Below the pieces are notes generated by a model that was not told the origin of the DNA, made no database searches, and saw only the letters and a program-made list of their open reading frames with translations. Shown here piece by piece: positions 24,842 to 36,659 of a DNA stretch of 64,000 nt. Every line of letters begins with the position of its first letter. Positions within the stretch are counted from its first letter, which is position 1. The translations under genes were made by a program, and so were the position numbers. The stretch is from Anoplopoma fimbria (lineage: Eukaryota; Chordata; Actinopteri; Perciformes; Anoplopomatidae): the NCBI RefSeq assembly GCF_027596085.1, contig NW_026553227.1:1-64000 (forward strand), written 5' to 3'.

Positions 24842-27670
24842 TTCTACAGAGCATCAGTGCCTTAGCATTAAGGATTCCATCATTAAATGAATCATTTAAA
24901 CTACACTGTATTGCATCACTTAGCAGATGACGTTGATGACAAATCACAGCAGAGTCATAACCTCAGAAAGACATACATTTAATTGAATTATAAAAGTCAT
25001 AATACACATATTCATTGTAGTTGTATTATCTGTCTGAAATGCATTAAACCCAATCAGCTCTCACAGAATTGTCTTTAATCTGTTGTGATTGTTAAAAAAA
25101 ACAATCATTTTGAGATAACATTCTCCAATTTAATTGCAGCTCTCCTATAACTACCTGTATTATTAATCAGTGTCTAAATAATCAATGTATTCCACTTGAG
25201 GGAGAAAATAATCCTTCATTACATTGTGACAAACAAAGCCTGCAGACCTCAAATCTCATTTTATTCATCTCAACAACAGAGAAAATCACCGTGTTTATTA
25301 TCACAAAAGAATAAAAATAATGAGGCTTTAAAGTGAGCAGAACATTTAAATGTTGAGCAAATTCAAGTAGTAATTGTTTCCATTGAGATCACATTTGTCA
25401 GCTTGTCTCTGCAGTTCTTTTAGAGATACTTTGTGTCACAATAAATACTAAAATAGAGAGAAGCAGCACTCAGTGGATTTAGTGTCAGCTTTAGGATACT
25501 GATTGTAAATAGTTTGGCTTTTATTCAGTCTCATTCTAAGGAAGTAAACACTGCTGTTTAATGATTAACAATCATAATCTGACCCCATCCACAATCTCAC
25601 ACTCTCTGGTCCGTGAACACAAAGCTGTAATCTTGTCTTTGACACCAACATTTACTGTGTGAAGTGTTCAGAGAACAGGAAGCAGACAGGAAGTAGACCA
25701 GGTGGGATCAGAGGGGGATTAAAGGACATGTGTACCTTCCTACAGACCAGTGGAGTGGATCATTGTGACGGAGCAGACTGGAGCTCAAAGAAAGCCCCGA
25801 CACATCTTCCTCAAACACGGAACAAAGGTGATTTATGGGGAAATAGATTTTACAATGTGTTTAAACTTCTGGGATCAGTGAAAGATGTGACAGTGTTTAC
25901 TGAAGAGAAGGTTGGGACGAAGGAAAGGCCGGCAGAAGAGAAGTTTGAACAGGGGAGAATATAACTCAGACTCTGTTAATAAAATGCAAATGAAAGGAAC
26001 ATGTAAACCTATCTGAGAGCCTCACTTTAATTTACCATTAAATCTGTGACTCACTGTGACAGTTCTGGTAGAACATCCTGACAGAGAGAGTGGCTGAATC
26101 TGTTTGTGGCTTATTATCAACCTGCAAACAATCTGACAGTCAGTTCAAATGTGATAATAATGTGAACACATGCAAGTCACGCTTCAGAGATATGCATGAC
26201 TAGGATTGTGATATACGAGAGTTGAATAATAAATGAATTCAAGGGAAAATATTACATGGGTGAGACACCTGTGATGAATCCAGTCTCATCTGCTTCATGG
26301 GAGGCTTTGAGAGAAGTGCTCATAATTATATAAGTGTCTATGTTGAATGGATAAAGTATGATCATTTCTCCATCTGTGATAAACATATGGAATATGGATG
26401 TACCATCAGCAGGGTGATGTTTGTAATGGATTTACTATGCTAAGCTAACAAGTAGTCCTGGAGATGGAGGGAAACAATGAAGTGCTGCTGTTACAAATCT
26501 AAGCTGAGTGGTGTTGATGCAGACTTTCTGCTCCAGATGGATCTTACTGATGTTTCACAGACACATGACACTCCAACAAGTGCATGTTTACTGAATAATA
26601 AAAAGATGCTACTTGAATAGTCCAGCTTAAAAGTGACTGCAGCCAAATATGTTGACCAGACTGATACAATCTTACAAAGAGAGGAAAGTTTCAAACTGTT
26701 TCCTTCTTCAGAGTTCTCTTTGTGTGAAAATTCAACTGAAATTCAAATCTGAATGTGAACTTTTAAAACGAGGACTCCTCATTTAAATGGAGAGCTGCTG
26801 TAACCTTCATCTCTCAGTTGTCTTTTGAGCTTGAGGCTCTTTTGAGTTCACATTTCATCATTTGAATCACAAGTGAATATAACGTGCTGTTAGAGATAGA
26901 ATCTTGACATTTGTGTAGGGCAGAACTGTTTACTATATTTTATGGTGAGTCTCTTCTTCTGAGGTCTAAATCTCTTGTGAGGTTACACAGGGTTCAGTTA
27001 TTGTTATTAATATCCATACTCTCCTTTAGGAAGCTTTGTGTCTCACTACAACTTTTCTGAGACTGATGACGTGTCAAACACAAGTTGTGTCAGTCTTTAA
27101 TGAAGCTGCATGTGTTTGTATAGCATTACAGTTCACTGTAGAGTCAATGCAGACTGAAGTCAACAGCTCAGTGGTCTTTAACAGAGCAAAGCTCTCAACA
27201 TGAGAACGACTTTGTGAACACGGATTACTGCAGCCTGAGCTGAACACAGTCATGTCTGACAGTGGAAGTCTTGTTAGTCAGAGACAACACTGTAAAGCTC
27301 CAGAGGTACAACTGCTCTGTGAAGATATGTGACTGTTGACATGGAACTTTAATATGTTTTTCATTTGTTAGTTTGGTTGCTACTTTAGTTTTTTAAAAGA
27401 TAACATTCCATATTGAGAGGAGATGCATCATCAGCAGGCGAGCAGCAGCAGAAATTGAGTAATACAACGTAAACACGCCATTATGATGATAACACAGAAG
27501 CTCCATCAGTAAAAAGTAACTCATGTATGATTATTCTATTGAAATGAACATATTGATTTAAAAAATAAAAATCAATATTGGGGAGAAATTCAAGACCAAG
27601 CTCTAACAAGAGGAAAGTGACATAATGAGATCTAAACCAGACCAGACCCAGTCCAGGTCCTGCTGGTCCC

Positions 27671-27730
27671 CCAGCACTTTAATCACATGAACTCATTCTT
27701 ATGAGGACAATCATTTCATTAAGCTCTAAT
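27671..27730 (+). repeat. Module R, copy 1
   Basis: A short but dense match to 35050-35105 in the same orientation: CCAGCACTTTAATCACA, a CTC(A/T)TTCTT block and (T/A)AGGACAAT. It stands about 200 bp upstream of module E2, and copy 2 likewise precedes E3. Confidence 0.65.
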
Positions 27731-27869
27731 TAGATTCTCTGACGGAGACCACAGAAAGAACATTAGCAGAAGCCTCTGTCACTTCATGACTTATAATGCA
27801 GAACATAAAAGAAAAAATACTGTACTAATATAATACAAACACAACAGAGCAAGACCAATCACAGACACA

Positions 27870-28015
27870 AAGTACTAACATCCTGTTGTGTATTCCAGAG
27901 AGTGGATCATTAGGACACATACTGTACATTCTGTTAGCTGTTTAATCTGGTTTCATACCTCATTCTCATTGGACTACATTAGGAAGTAGCTGTGATGGCG
28001 GCTGCAGGGAAACAA
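27870..28015 (+). repeat. Module E, copy 2
   Basis: It contains CTCATTGGACTACATTAGGA, then TAGCTGTGATGGCGGCTG and GGGAAAC, matching E1 at 18845 and E3 at 36545. The order R-E is shared with the 35.1-36.6 kb region. Confidence 0.65.
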
Positions 28016-28019
28016 GCAG

Positions 28020-29185
28020 ACATGTAGATGTATATGGACGATGGAAGAAGACACAGAAAAATAAAGAAAGGAAATGCTTGAAAAAAAAAATCAGAGGGAT
28101 TAGTTTTAGTCCGTATCTTCATTAGCACTGTAAAGTGAACCATAAGAGAACATGAGGGATTAGAGGTTAAAGGGGAGGTTCAGACTGTCTGACTGATTAA
28201 AATGACATTGAAGCTGTCAGATGTGGTGTTGAACATACTCTTCCTAATGGGCATGATATATAAACCTGTTAACCTCTGAAATACTTTAATAGATGACCCA
28301 GTGATGTAAACCATGATGATGTGACAGACGTTGAGTATGAATATGTGTAAAATGCATAAAAAAACAACTTTGCAGATTTTTTCTTTTTTATACTGACAGA
28401 ATATTAGTTTCCATATTGAAACGTGACATGAATTAACACCAGGCTACTGGTCAAACTGTTAACTGCCATTGTGACAAATAAGATGATGATGGTAAACAGT
28501 GGTGAGCATAGATTCTCATCGGGGCAGAGTCAAGGTTGTTTAGTCAAGAAAAGTTCATGAAGGAGTTTCACTAACAAAAAGACATGAAAATCACAAAATT
28601 GGCTAAAGTAAGAATGAAACATTCAAGCAAAAAGCCCTCAGCTAAGCATGATGGGAAACAAAGTGCAAAGACAGACACAAACATTCAAACTCACAGTGTT
28701 AAGACTCAGACAGCTGCTATGACCCTGCAGCTTGTAAACTAGTCAAACCGATACTGAGAGTCCAGAGGACATGAGCTCAGAGTCCAGCCAGGACTGAAGG
28801 ACTACATGAGGCTCAGTTCTCCTCCACTGACCGAGCTCCTCTGGTCTCTACACTCATTTAGTGGAGTTAATCCTCTGTATCAGCTGATGTTTCTTATTCT
28901 GGAGAGACGGAGCGTGACAGGATGTTACAGCAGAACACATGCTGTATAAAAGAGAAGGGGAATAAAAAACAGCATGCCTTTAGTTCTACATAAATATAGT
29001 TTTCCCAACACAGACATTATTCATCTCTTCAGCCAACATTCACCAAAGTGATGTAATTAAGCTCCTTGTTTGAGGGCACAACAGCAGAGCTCCACTCGAT
29101 CAGTCACAAACACAAACCACTGTGTGACTTGAACACAACACACCGTGCTGTACTGACTCTGCTGTTGTGTTGGTGAACGACTGAA
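28020..29185. other. Non-coding stretch, no gene seen
   Basis: A ten-base A run near 28081-28090. No gene or mobile element recognised. Confidence 0.45.
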
Positions 29186-29189
29186 ACAA

Positions 29190-29410
29190 ATGTCTCTGTG
29201 TCCATCCTCACTGTTCACCACCAACTTGTTATTCAGTTCACAACGTAATACGAGCTCATTGACAATAATGGAGTCATAACCCAGCATGCAATTGGGTGGT
29301 CAGCCTTCAGAGCCCTTTTGATTAGAGGAATTATCTGATTACCCACAATCCCCTGGTTTCATCTGGGAAGCAAATTATCTCATCACTGATCTGTGGCCGA
29401 CACATAAAGA
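29190..29410 (+). repeat. Module Z, copy 2
   Basis: Second copy of the module at 3830-4045, sharing TTATTCA, ATAATGGAGTCA, CAGCATG, ATTGGGTGG, TTGATTAGA, ATTATCTGATT, CACAATCCCCTGG and TTTCATC. A 76-codon minus-strand frame starts within it but is not preserved in copy 1. Confidence 0.65.
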
Positions 29411-29419
29411 GTATCTGAT

Positions 29420-31180
29420 CAGAATTTAGTGTCTGATTTCATTGGCTGAACACAGAGACAGAGGACTGAGATAACACAGCGTTTAAACTGGATTTAAACT
29501 TCTCCACAGACAAACTCTGTCTGGAATTACAATTATGTGTTAGACTGCAGAAATCTAACATGAACAAGAGAGCAAATCCAATCACTACAACAACCTGTTT
29601 CAATGTTAATTTTATGATTATTTCACACTTACTGCACAAACAAAAACACTTTTCAAAGATTCACATGCTAATTTAACAAGTGTTAAAAACTGCATTTGTA
29701 TTGAACATTGTGTTATAAGGGTGAGTGTGTGTGAGACTGTTTGGCACTCTGTGTGTCCATCCATCTGAGATGATAGGACAGCAACAGGGTGAAAGAGGAT
29801 AATAAAGACATCTATTGTGTGACACACCACCTTTTCAAGTCTCCCTCCATCTCCACTGACAGACAACTAGATTTTCTCCACAGTTATCTCTCCTCCTCTC
29901 TCCACAGCCCAACAGAGTCTATGATCAGCTTTCTCTGCTCTGGTGATAGACTGGACTCATGGCTGGGTGTGAGTCCCGGTGGTATGTCACCATCTAACCA
30001 TGAGACACACTGAGTCCTGTGGGACAGACTCTGGTCTAGTCTACTGGCTTGATATTTCAGAAAGAAAACACTTTTGGCACAATGTTACAAACTACAAATG
30101 TTATAATACACTTTCATCTCTTCAGAGTTGATGTTTACTGTTGATGAGCTGTTCTGTTTCTGAGCAAAGGGGAAATGTAAGGTGTCATGTAAAACACAGG
30201 TTTTACTGGTGATGTTAATTATATGGCAGAAGTGAGGTTTTAAAAGATGAATCCTTCAGGAGCGTCTGTAGTTTCCATCATGTTGGTTCTACAGTTCAGT
30301 AAATACTAATATATGTGGTTTGGTTTGACAGGCTTGCATAATTTCCTCCATAAGTCAGACAGTGTTTGTTATGTAACAGCGCATACTTCCTGAGTGCAGT
30401 TTTTTAGTTAATGAACCATCACTCTAGTGGCTGTTTTTCTTAATCAGTTATTGTTGTAACAGACAACTAAACACTGAAACCAACAGTCCAGAGAAAATCC
30501 TGCTGTTCTCATTGAACTGCCAATCAATCATCTCTCCCTCTCCTCTTCAGAGAATAGAGATTACAGCTGCTGTCTGTCTGTTCACAGCAAAGCTACATAA
30601 TGTTTTATACAGGACGGTTATTAGTCACATGACTGCAAGATGTGCGATTTTGAGACTCAACGGTTCGGGAGGTTTAAGACTGGATCTGTTAACCCCTCTA
30701 ATCAACGGATAATCTGGACTGAACATCAGTACAGACAAAGTTCTGGACCTGATTTCCCCTCCGATAGTCAGGTGGGTGAATCGACCCATAACTCCTCTAG
30801 TCTGAGCCTGGTTTAAGACTCATTTGCATATTATCTTTCTATCTCTCCCTGCTGTGTAAATCCACCGTTGCAAATAAAACTAAACTGCTCCACTGAGACT
30901 GCCATGTTAAACAAAACTCAAACTAAATGTTGTTAAGAGCTGCAAAGTAATAAATGAGAAGTAAACACGTAATGCTCTATAAGCAGAATGACTGTGTGTA
31001 ATGACCAGAGCCATGTTTTTGTGGGGATTTCATTCTGCTTAATGGGTGACTGCATCAGGGGTTTATCCAGTTGCCTCAGTAATTAAAAATATTTAAATCA
31101 CTGAAATTAGTATCTGTGCTTTTCCCAAGATCCAAAATGTTCCTTTTTTTTTTTTTGCATCATTTATGCATATTTCCAAA
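29420..31180. other. Non-coding stretch, no gene seen
   Basis: Overlapping open frames at 29439-29866 (-) and 29789-30013 (+), and one at 30512-30712 (+), have no recognisable protein. Two CCTCTAATC/CCTCTAGTC words near 30690 and 30795 weakly recall the 5' part of module B. A 13-base T run lies near 31145. Confidence 0.45.
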
Positions 31181-31185
31181 ATGTT

Positions 31186-31680
31186 CAAAAAGTAAATTAA
31201 ATTATGATTGCATCTAATTTATGAGCATATTTGAAGACAAACCACAAAAAATCATCACACAAGATTTAAAATAAAACTGGGAAAAAGTAAAATTGTCTTT
31301 CCATTAAATTTATGATTGTAGATCATGATCATAAGTCCATTAATGGGATATAAATGAGCAGATAAAGTAAAGAAGACAAACATTCTTGAGATCAAAACTA
31401 AATGAAACCACTTCATCACACAATAAATATATAGGATTTAAAATAAAACTGATTTCCTGCTTTCTGAATCTTTCAGAAAGAGGAAAATCTAAAATTGTCT
31501 TTCCATCTATTTAAATTTACATCTGACATTGTAGATCTATGATCATTTGTTTCCATTAATGCTTTAGCATATTGTATCTTATTGACAGTTTCCAGATGTG
31601 AAACAGATGTGTATATAGTACCAAGAGAGTTCAGTCTTAATTCTTGAGACATGAGTAACTAAATGAAACAATGTGGCTAC
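31186..31680 (+). repeat. Local degenerate tandem duplication
   Basis: Two clear copies (31253-31413 and 31414-31672) and a partial third to the left. Each carries CATCACACAA, GGATTTAAAATAAAACTG-like sequence, AAATTGTCTTTCCAT, a GATTGTAGATC..ATGATCAT block, TCCATTAATG, ATTCTTGAGA and ACTAAATGAAAC. The second copy contains extra sequence, including a small TTTCTGA..TCAGAAA hairpin at about 31461-31480. No coding frame is shared. Confidence 0.75.
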
Positions 31681-31850
31681 TGAGAAAATAATTGTTGTAA
31701 TAGCATAACTCTTATATGTGCCATCCATCTTCATTTCATTATTTTGTTCCATATTTACATATAGAAATCTTTAGTTGTTATGAATTTTCTAAGTGTTCAA
31801 ATACTGGTGTCATGAAAAGTTATTCTATGTTCCTCTATTTTCTCTTTTTG

Positions 31851-31877
31851 AAATCTATTAATTTAATTAATAGATTT
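31851..31877. other. 27-base AT palindrome
   Basis: Exact 13-bp arms (AAATCTATTAATT and its complement) around one central T. AT-rich palindromes of this size occur by chance in such DNA but can also mark breakage-prone sites. Confidence 0.7.
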
Positions 31878-31899
31878 ACTTTTTTTGTTCTATTCTAAC

Positions 31900-32755
31900 A
31901 AACAGAAGAGGCAGTGCATGATCACCATTCAGACCCTCTGTTTGGTCTGTTGTGATATCCACTGGACACCAGCTCATACAACTCAGTTTGGTTGATTGAG
32001 AGAAAAAACAACTGCAGCTTGTTGCAGTGGGTAAATGTTTAAAACTTCAACTAGAAAAGTTTAAGCTTCATGCAAATCTGTGAATAGAAAATATATTTGG
32101 TGATGAGTTTCCAAGTACACATCAGACTGTCAAGAGCAGATCAGTTGGTTTGTGTCACCATGACAACTAAAATTATCATAGATTCCATTTCAAATTATTA
32201 ATCTTCAATCTAAACAGTTTCCTCCATCAGCTCCAGAAAATCCAACTATAACTCCTCTGCTTGTTCACCCTCCCACTTTTTTCTTCCTTCCTGCAAATAA
32301 TATTTGTTGTTACAAAATCACATTATTCAAATGCCTTCATACATATTTATGATGAGGTATGAGGGAGGCCATTCTGGGTTTTCTGCTTCCACCTTTCTGC
32401 TTGATGTACCTTTAAACTGAATGACTGAATGTGAGAGATGTGGAGAGAAAAAGTGAGAGATAATCTCACTCAGAGTGACAAACACCCACATCAATTAACC
32501 AAATAATGTGACACAATTTACCCTACATTTAAAATGTCACACATTATGCATATTGAAGCACATTGCTGGAAACCACCTGTTGGAAGAATCCAGTTTTAGT
32601 CATTATATTGAAACAAACATATGCCTGACTAAGAATATTGTATGTGTGGATGATGGAGGAACTTCCTTGGATTTTAAAAATATGAATTGTCCCTTAAATG
32701 TAACACATTCATTGCCTATAGTAATTGTTTTAAATGCAAATGAAACACTATGTAT
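31900..32755. other. Non-coding stretch, no gene seen
   Basis: AT-rich. A 105-codon plus-strand frame (32508-32825) shows no recognisable domain and its end overlaps the GC-richer patch described next. Confidence 0.45.
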
Positions 32756-32759
32756 TCAC

Positions 32760-33150
32760 AGCACACAGCTTGTGCTTCTACCACTGTCTCCTCCTGTCTC
32801 ATGTTTGTGTTGTTGGACAGAATGAGTCCCGTCTCAGCTGTCCATCAGGCCTCCTGCTGCTCTGCACACCTGTTCCCAATCATCTCACCAGCCTCCTGAC
32901 CGGCACATAGCTCCTCCACAGCTGCACCTCATTGGCTAACGAGTCTCCCAGGACTCAGCTTCTCCTTCAGCAGTTTGTCACATTGTTTCAGTTTCCTGTC
33001 GTTGCTGTACTTTGCCTGTTTACCCTCCTTTTCCAGGAGACCATGACCTGTTTGCCTGCTGGTGCTTAAAAAGTTTTAGTTTCCATAATTTACTCACCTG
33101 TAGATGAGTGCAGACCTACAGAACCAGTGAGTAAAGTCTCCGTTACCTTT
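32760..33150 (+). mobile_element. Possible decayed LTR-type retroelement remnant
   Basis: A GC-richer patch that differs in composition from its surroundings. Word content (CACACCTGTTCCCAATCATC, GACCATGACCTGTTTGCCTG, then a CAGTGAGTAAAG..CTCCGTTACC stretch) is reminiscent of degenerate fish Ty3/gypsy long terminal repeats. This is impressionistic: I see no second LTR, no primer binding site and no gag or pol sequence. Confidence 0.25.
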
Positions 33151-33154
33151 ATTT

Positions 33155-33820
33155 ATTATGCTTCTATTGCTTTTTACTAAATGTTGTCTAGTAGGCCTTG
33201 TGTTCTATAGCTTTAAAGTTAAATATTCAAAAAAACAGTTGAAATAATTCAAGATACAGTGTTAATTTATACATTTGTTACAAGATCACACATTCATTCA
33301 AAACAGTCGTTGTTTTAATTTTTCTGATAATCAGACTTTTTAAGATGGAGTTTATTCTTCAGAGCTCTTTAAATACAAATTAAAATCCACTCCATAATAT
33401 TCATATTCTTTATCCACTGATATGAACTTCAGTAGTTTTATAAGCTACTGATTGGTCAGAAAGCAAAGATATTCATTTTTTTCCTTTAGGGTTGAATGGA
33501 TTCGTGCAGAGCAGATCTCCTGAATCCGAGTGAACTGAATGAGAGCAGAATTAAACATTAACATCATTATTTTATTATCCCTAGCAGCAGTCTGAGAGGA
33601 CTGAATAATGGTAATAATCACGTTAGCGAGAGACAGTGCTTCTGTATCAAATCCTCCTTAGTCTCCACACAGATTAGCTGACACAACTGTCACCATGTTA
33701 ATGTGTATGGCTGTGATCTTACTGGGTCACTGATTACGTCCTACTCACAGTTTCCATCACACAAACACACACAGCATGTGCTGCTCTCTCACTGTTTCCC
33801 CTTTTTAACCAACATGTAGC
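33155..33820. other. Non-coding stretch, no gene seen
   Basis: AT-rich. Nothing definable. Confidence 0.45.
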
Positions 33821-33824
33821 ATCA

Positions 33825-34060
33825 CATTAGTGGAAGTGGAGCCACTGAATCAGTCCATTAGCCAGAATGAACCTCCTGAAAGGCTTGAAGAGGGAGACAC
33901 TGCACTCACTGAGAGGACCACACTAATGTATACAGACACTCTGGTGTTCTGATTCAGAGATCAGTGTATTCTGGTCTATGTTGCTGTGTGATTCTCAGTG
34001 GGACAGAATCATCTAAAAAATAAGACTCCTGCAGGAGGTTTGACAGTTTTGTTCAATTTC
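33825..34060 (+). repeat. Module D, copy 1
   Basis: It aligns with 59842-60090 in the same orientation. Shared blocks are AGTGGAG(C/T)CA, TT(A/T)GCCAG, ACCTCCTG(A/G)AAGGC, GAGAGG.(A/C)CACAC, CTGATTCAGA, TGTTGCTGT and TCTCAGT. It is followed about 250 bp on by module B, as in the 59.8-61.0 kb copy, so D and B together form one longer duplicated block. Confidence 0.7.
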
Positions 34061-34304
34061 AATTTCTTTAAATATTCATGAGCCTTTGACAATAAACCAG
34101 GTCATGACATAAACCCTAAATGAGGATTTAGGTTCAGAATCTGACCACCAGTATGACCTTTAAAGACAAATTATAATATCAAAAACATGTGCAATATATC
34201 TGAGTGATGAGGATACTGTATTCTTGATAATGATAGAGCCAATATCTCCTACTTCAGTCGTACAAGAGATGTATAACATCCAGAACAGATCTGACCATAA
34301 AGTT

Positions 34305-34605
34305 TTTATGGATCCTCTCTCAGAGCACTTCATTACTCCTCTAATAAACTATGAGGCCTTTTGTTCTACTTCTTGGCAGGATGCCAGAGCTGATCAGAGC
34401 AACAGAGGTCTTCTCTCTCAGTCAGAGAGCTGGAACACAACTCCCAGCCAGTCTCTCCCCGATGGCACAGAGTCACATCCACAGTGCCAGGTCGTCATTT
34501 TAAACCTTTATCATTGTGCCCTCTCCACTCTTTATCTCACCTCTGGGACACATTATTGCTTTTGGCTCCCTCATTGTTCCCAACTTGGCCTTTACTGAGG
34601 CAGGA
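34305..34605 (+). repeat. Module B, copy 1 (3' part missing)
   Basis: It aligns with B2 (50489-51124) and B3 (60379-60980): ATTACTCCTCTAAT, a GGCAGGA..CCAGAG block, CAGTCTCTC, GAGTCACATCCACAGTGCCAGG, TCATTTTAAACC, TCTGGGACA, TTGGCTCCCTCATTGTTCCCA and TTGGCCT. The second half of B2/B3 (the TG-rich stretch and CACATCCACTGCTGG block) is absent. A 124-codon open frame (34224-34598) spans it but is interrupted in the other copies, so coding is unlikely. Confidence 0.7.
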
Positions 34606-34609
34606 AGTA

Positions 34610-35045
34610 TTCATTTCACCTCTGTCTGTGCACAGGTTTTAGCACCTAGAGAACACATATCTTATGTTTTGTGTATGAGAACATGAATCAGCACCAGTCC
34701 ACATCAACAATGAGACTTGACATTAAACTTGTTATCTGGAAATTACACAGTCTTTAATAGCAAAGATTTATTTTTAAATACCAGCTGATTTGCATTCAGC
34801 TGACAATTACAGACAAGTGGTTCAGTTGGAGGTCTGAATTAGACCTGACAATATGAGAGTGTTCATGTAAGAGCAGAGAGAAGAAAAGCTCAGCTGGTAA
34901 AAAACATTTCCTTATTATGAATATGTAAAAAAAATCTGGTTTATTTTATACTGAACATTCACTCAGACAAAGAAGTCTGAGCTTGAAAAAAAAGAGAAAC
35001 AGTAACATTAGCTTCAAACAGCAGTTAATGAAGTAAATGGATTTA
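34610..35045. other. Non-coding stretch, no gene seen
   Basis: Sequence between B1 and R2. Part of 34880-35040 may align weakly with 27400-27660 upstream of R1 but is too diverged to define. Confidence 0.4.
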
Positions 35046-35049
35046 GAAA

Positions 35050-35105
35050 CCAGCACTTTAATCACAGAAGCTCTTTCTTGTAAGGACAATAATACGCACG
35101 TATTG
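35050..35105 (+). repeat. Module R, copy 2
   Basis: It matches R1 at 27671-27730: CCAGCACTTTAATCACAG, CTCTTTCTTG and TAAGGACAATAAT. Module E3 follows about 1.5 kb downstream, against 0.2 kb in copy 1, so an insertion or deletion separates the two arrangements. Confidence 0.65.
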
Positions 35106-35109
35106 CATG

Positions 35110-36540
35110 TTCTATTAGAATCCATTGAAATAACATCAGATCACATTTGCCTCCTGACCTACAAATGAAGACATGATCCTTCTTGAGTAAATAGTTTAAA
35201 CTATGTTTCCTTTGTGAGGGAGTAATGATGTACAAATGTTCTCCTTCAGAGCTTTAATGCCACTGGAGAGGTCTGCACTATGTGAAGAAGCTCCGGGAGG
35301 TCAGAGTTTTATAAAGAGAGGGGAGAAGTGTGAGTCTCTGGGTATTAACTCATTATGAGAGAGAGAGAGAAAGAGAGAGAGAGAGCAAGCAGACACCACA
35401 GGCAAATGATTAAAGGTGTGAAACATTTTCACTCTTTTTCACTCTGTCCATCTCTCTCTCTGTCCATCACCTCTTCTCTTTCTAAATGAACCTCTCTGAA
35501 GCTAAGCTGCCTTGTTAACTAGTAATTATATTTCCTTCCAAATGAAATCAGCAATATTTAAGATTCATTATATTAATGAGGGAGGCTTCATTCCAACTGT
35601 TTAACACGTAATGGAGATGAATGGTTTTAAGACTCTGTATCCAACACTGGAACATGTAAAATGAATTTATCTAGACAGCTGCAGAAACCTTATATCAGAC
35701 TTCCTGCATATGAAGGCGTGAAGGCAAATCACACAAATGATGTGAGAAAACCAGAACAGGCTCAGGATCCAGGTAGTTAAATCAGTTACATGCTCACTCT
35801 GCATGATGGTTCATTCCAACCAGCTCTACAGAGTGGAGGAAATAGCAGAAGAGGAGCTCCACAATCAGGCATCCCAACATCTTTTCATGGAGTGACAAGA
35901 AATGTCAGAAAAGACTGAGAGCGCTGAAACAACAGTAACTGATAATGAAATGAGACGAAAGCCAAATAAACAGGCTGAAGCATATGCAGTGCTTATTGGA
36001 CAGACAGATGGATCGGACCGGAGCAGCACTTCCTGTCCCGTCCTTCATGACAGCAATGTGATGCTTTTCAAATGGAGCTGTAAGGATTTAGATCTTATTA
36101 GGATGTGTCAGTAACAGACAGCCAGAGAAGTGGCTGGAAATCAGTCAATTTACCAACAGATGAGAAAGCAGACAACCACAGAATGGACACCAGGTTGAAG
36201 AAATTCAGCTGTGAATCACTTCTGCAGCTTTTGCAGTTAGAAATATAAATTAAATAAAACCTGACTTCCTTCAAAATGTGACATCTTCAACTCAAGCAGA
36301 TTGTATGACTGGCATTTCAATTTCATGAGGAAAAAGTCATTAATACACGTTCAGCTATCTTGCAAACCACATCATGTGTCTCCCAAACATAACCAATGTA
36401 CAGTGGGCCTTTATTTCAAAACAGCACACCAGGAAACTCTGACTTAAAGAGTTGAAATCCTTCTGAGAATAGAGATTGATGTTTCTGGCCCAAAGGAGCA
36501 ATGAAAGGAGAGGAGCTGTACAATGACATCATCCTGTCAT
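35110..36540. other. Non-coding stretch with a short (GA)n tract
   Basis: A GA-rich tract runs at 35357-35385. A 70-codon plus-strand frame (35902-36114) has no recognisable signature. No mobile element identified, although this is the segment that separates R2 from E3. Confidence 0.45.
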
Positions 36541-36544
36541 CACT

Positions 36545-36655
36545 GACTAATTAGAGACATCAGTGGACCCCTAATCTAACTCTAAAGCCTCTTTCTTTTT
36601 GGACTGCATTAAGAAGTAGATGTGACAGTGTGTGGTGAGAAACAGCAGCCAACAT
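36545..36655 (+). repeat. Module E, copy 3
   Basis: It carries TTTTTGGACTGCATTAAGAA, GTAGATGTGACAGTGTGTGG and GAGAAAC, matching E1 and E2. It is the most diverged of the three copies. Confidence 0.55.
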
Positions 36656-36659
36656 TGAC

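Larger units (their letters stand above)
22415..27660. other. Long non-coding stretch, no gene seen
   Basis: More than 5 kb without a recognisable exon, RNA gene or module. It contains a pyrimidine-rich tract at 22590-22670, a short GGGGGCGG word near 22745 (the only clear GC-box-like word I noticed) and a DR1-like motif at 24829-24841. Open frames at 23321-23584 (-), 23916-24176 (-), 24666-24947 (-), 25659-25964 (+, 101 codons) and 26491-26694 (-) have no recognisable protein features. Confidence 0.4.

Noticed and set aside
34224..34598. A 124-codon plus-strand frame over module B1.
   Set aside because: B2 and B3 do not preserve it and the encoded sequence matches no family I know.
34684..34704. 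ATCAGCACCAGTCCACATC, a possible third RE1.
   Set aside because: Only the first half site is present; the GGACAG half is missing.
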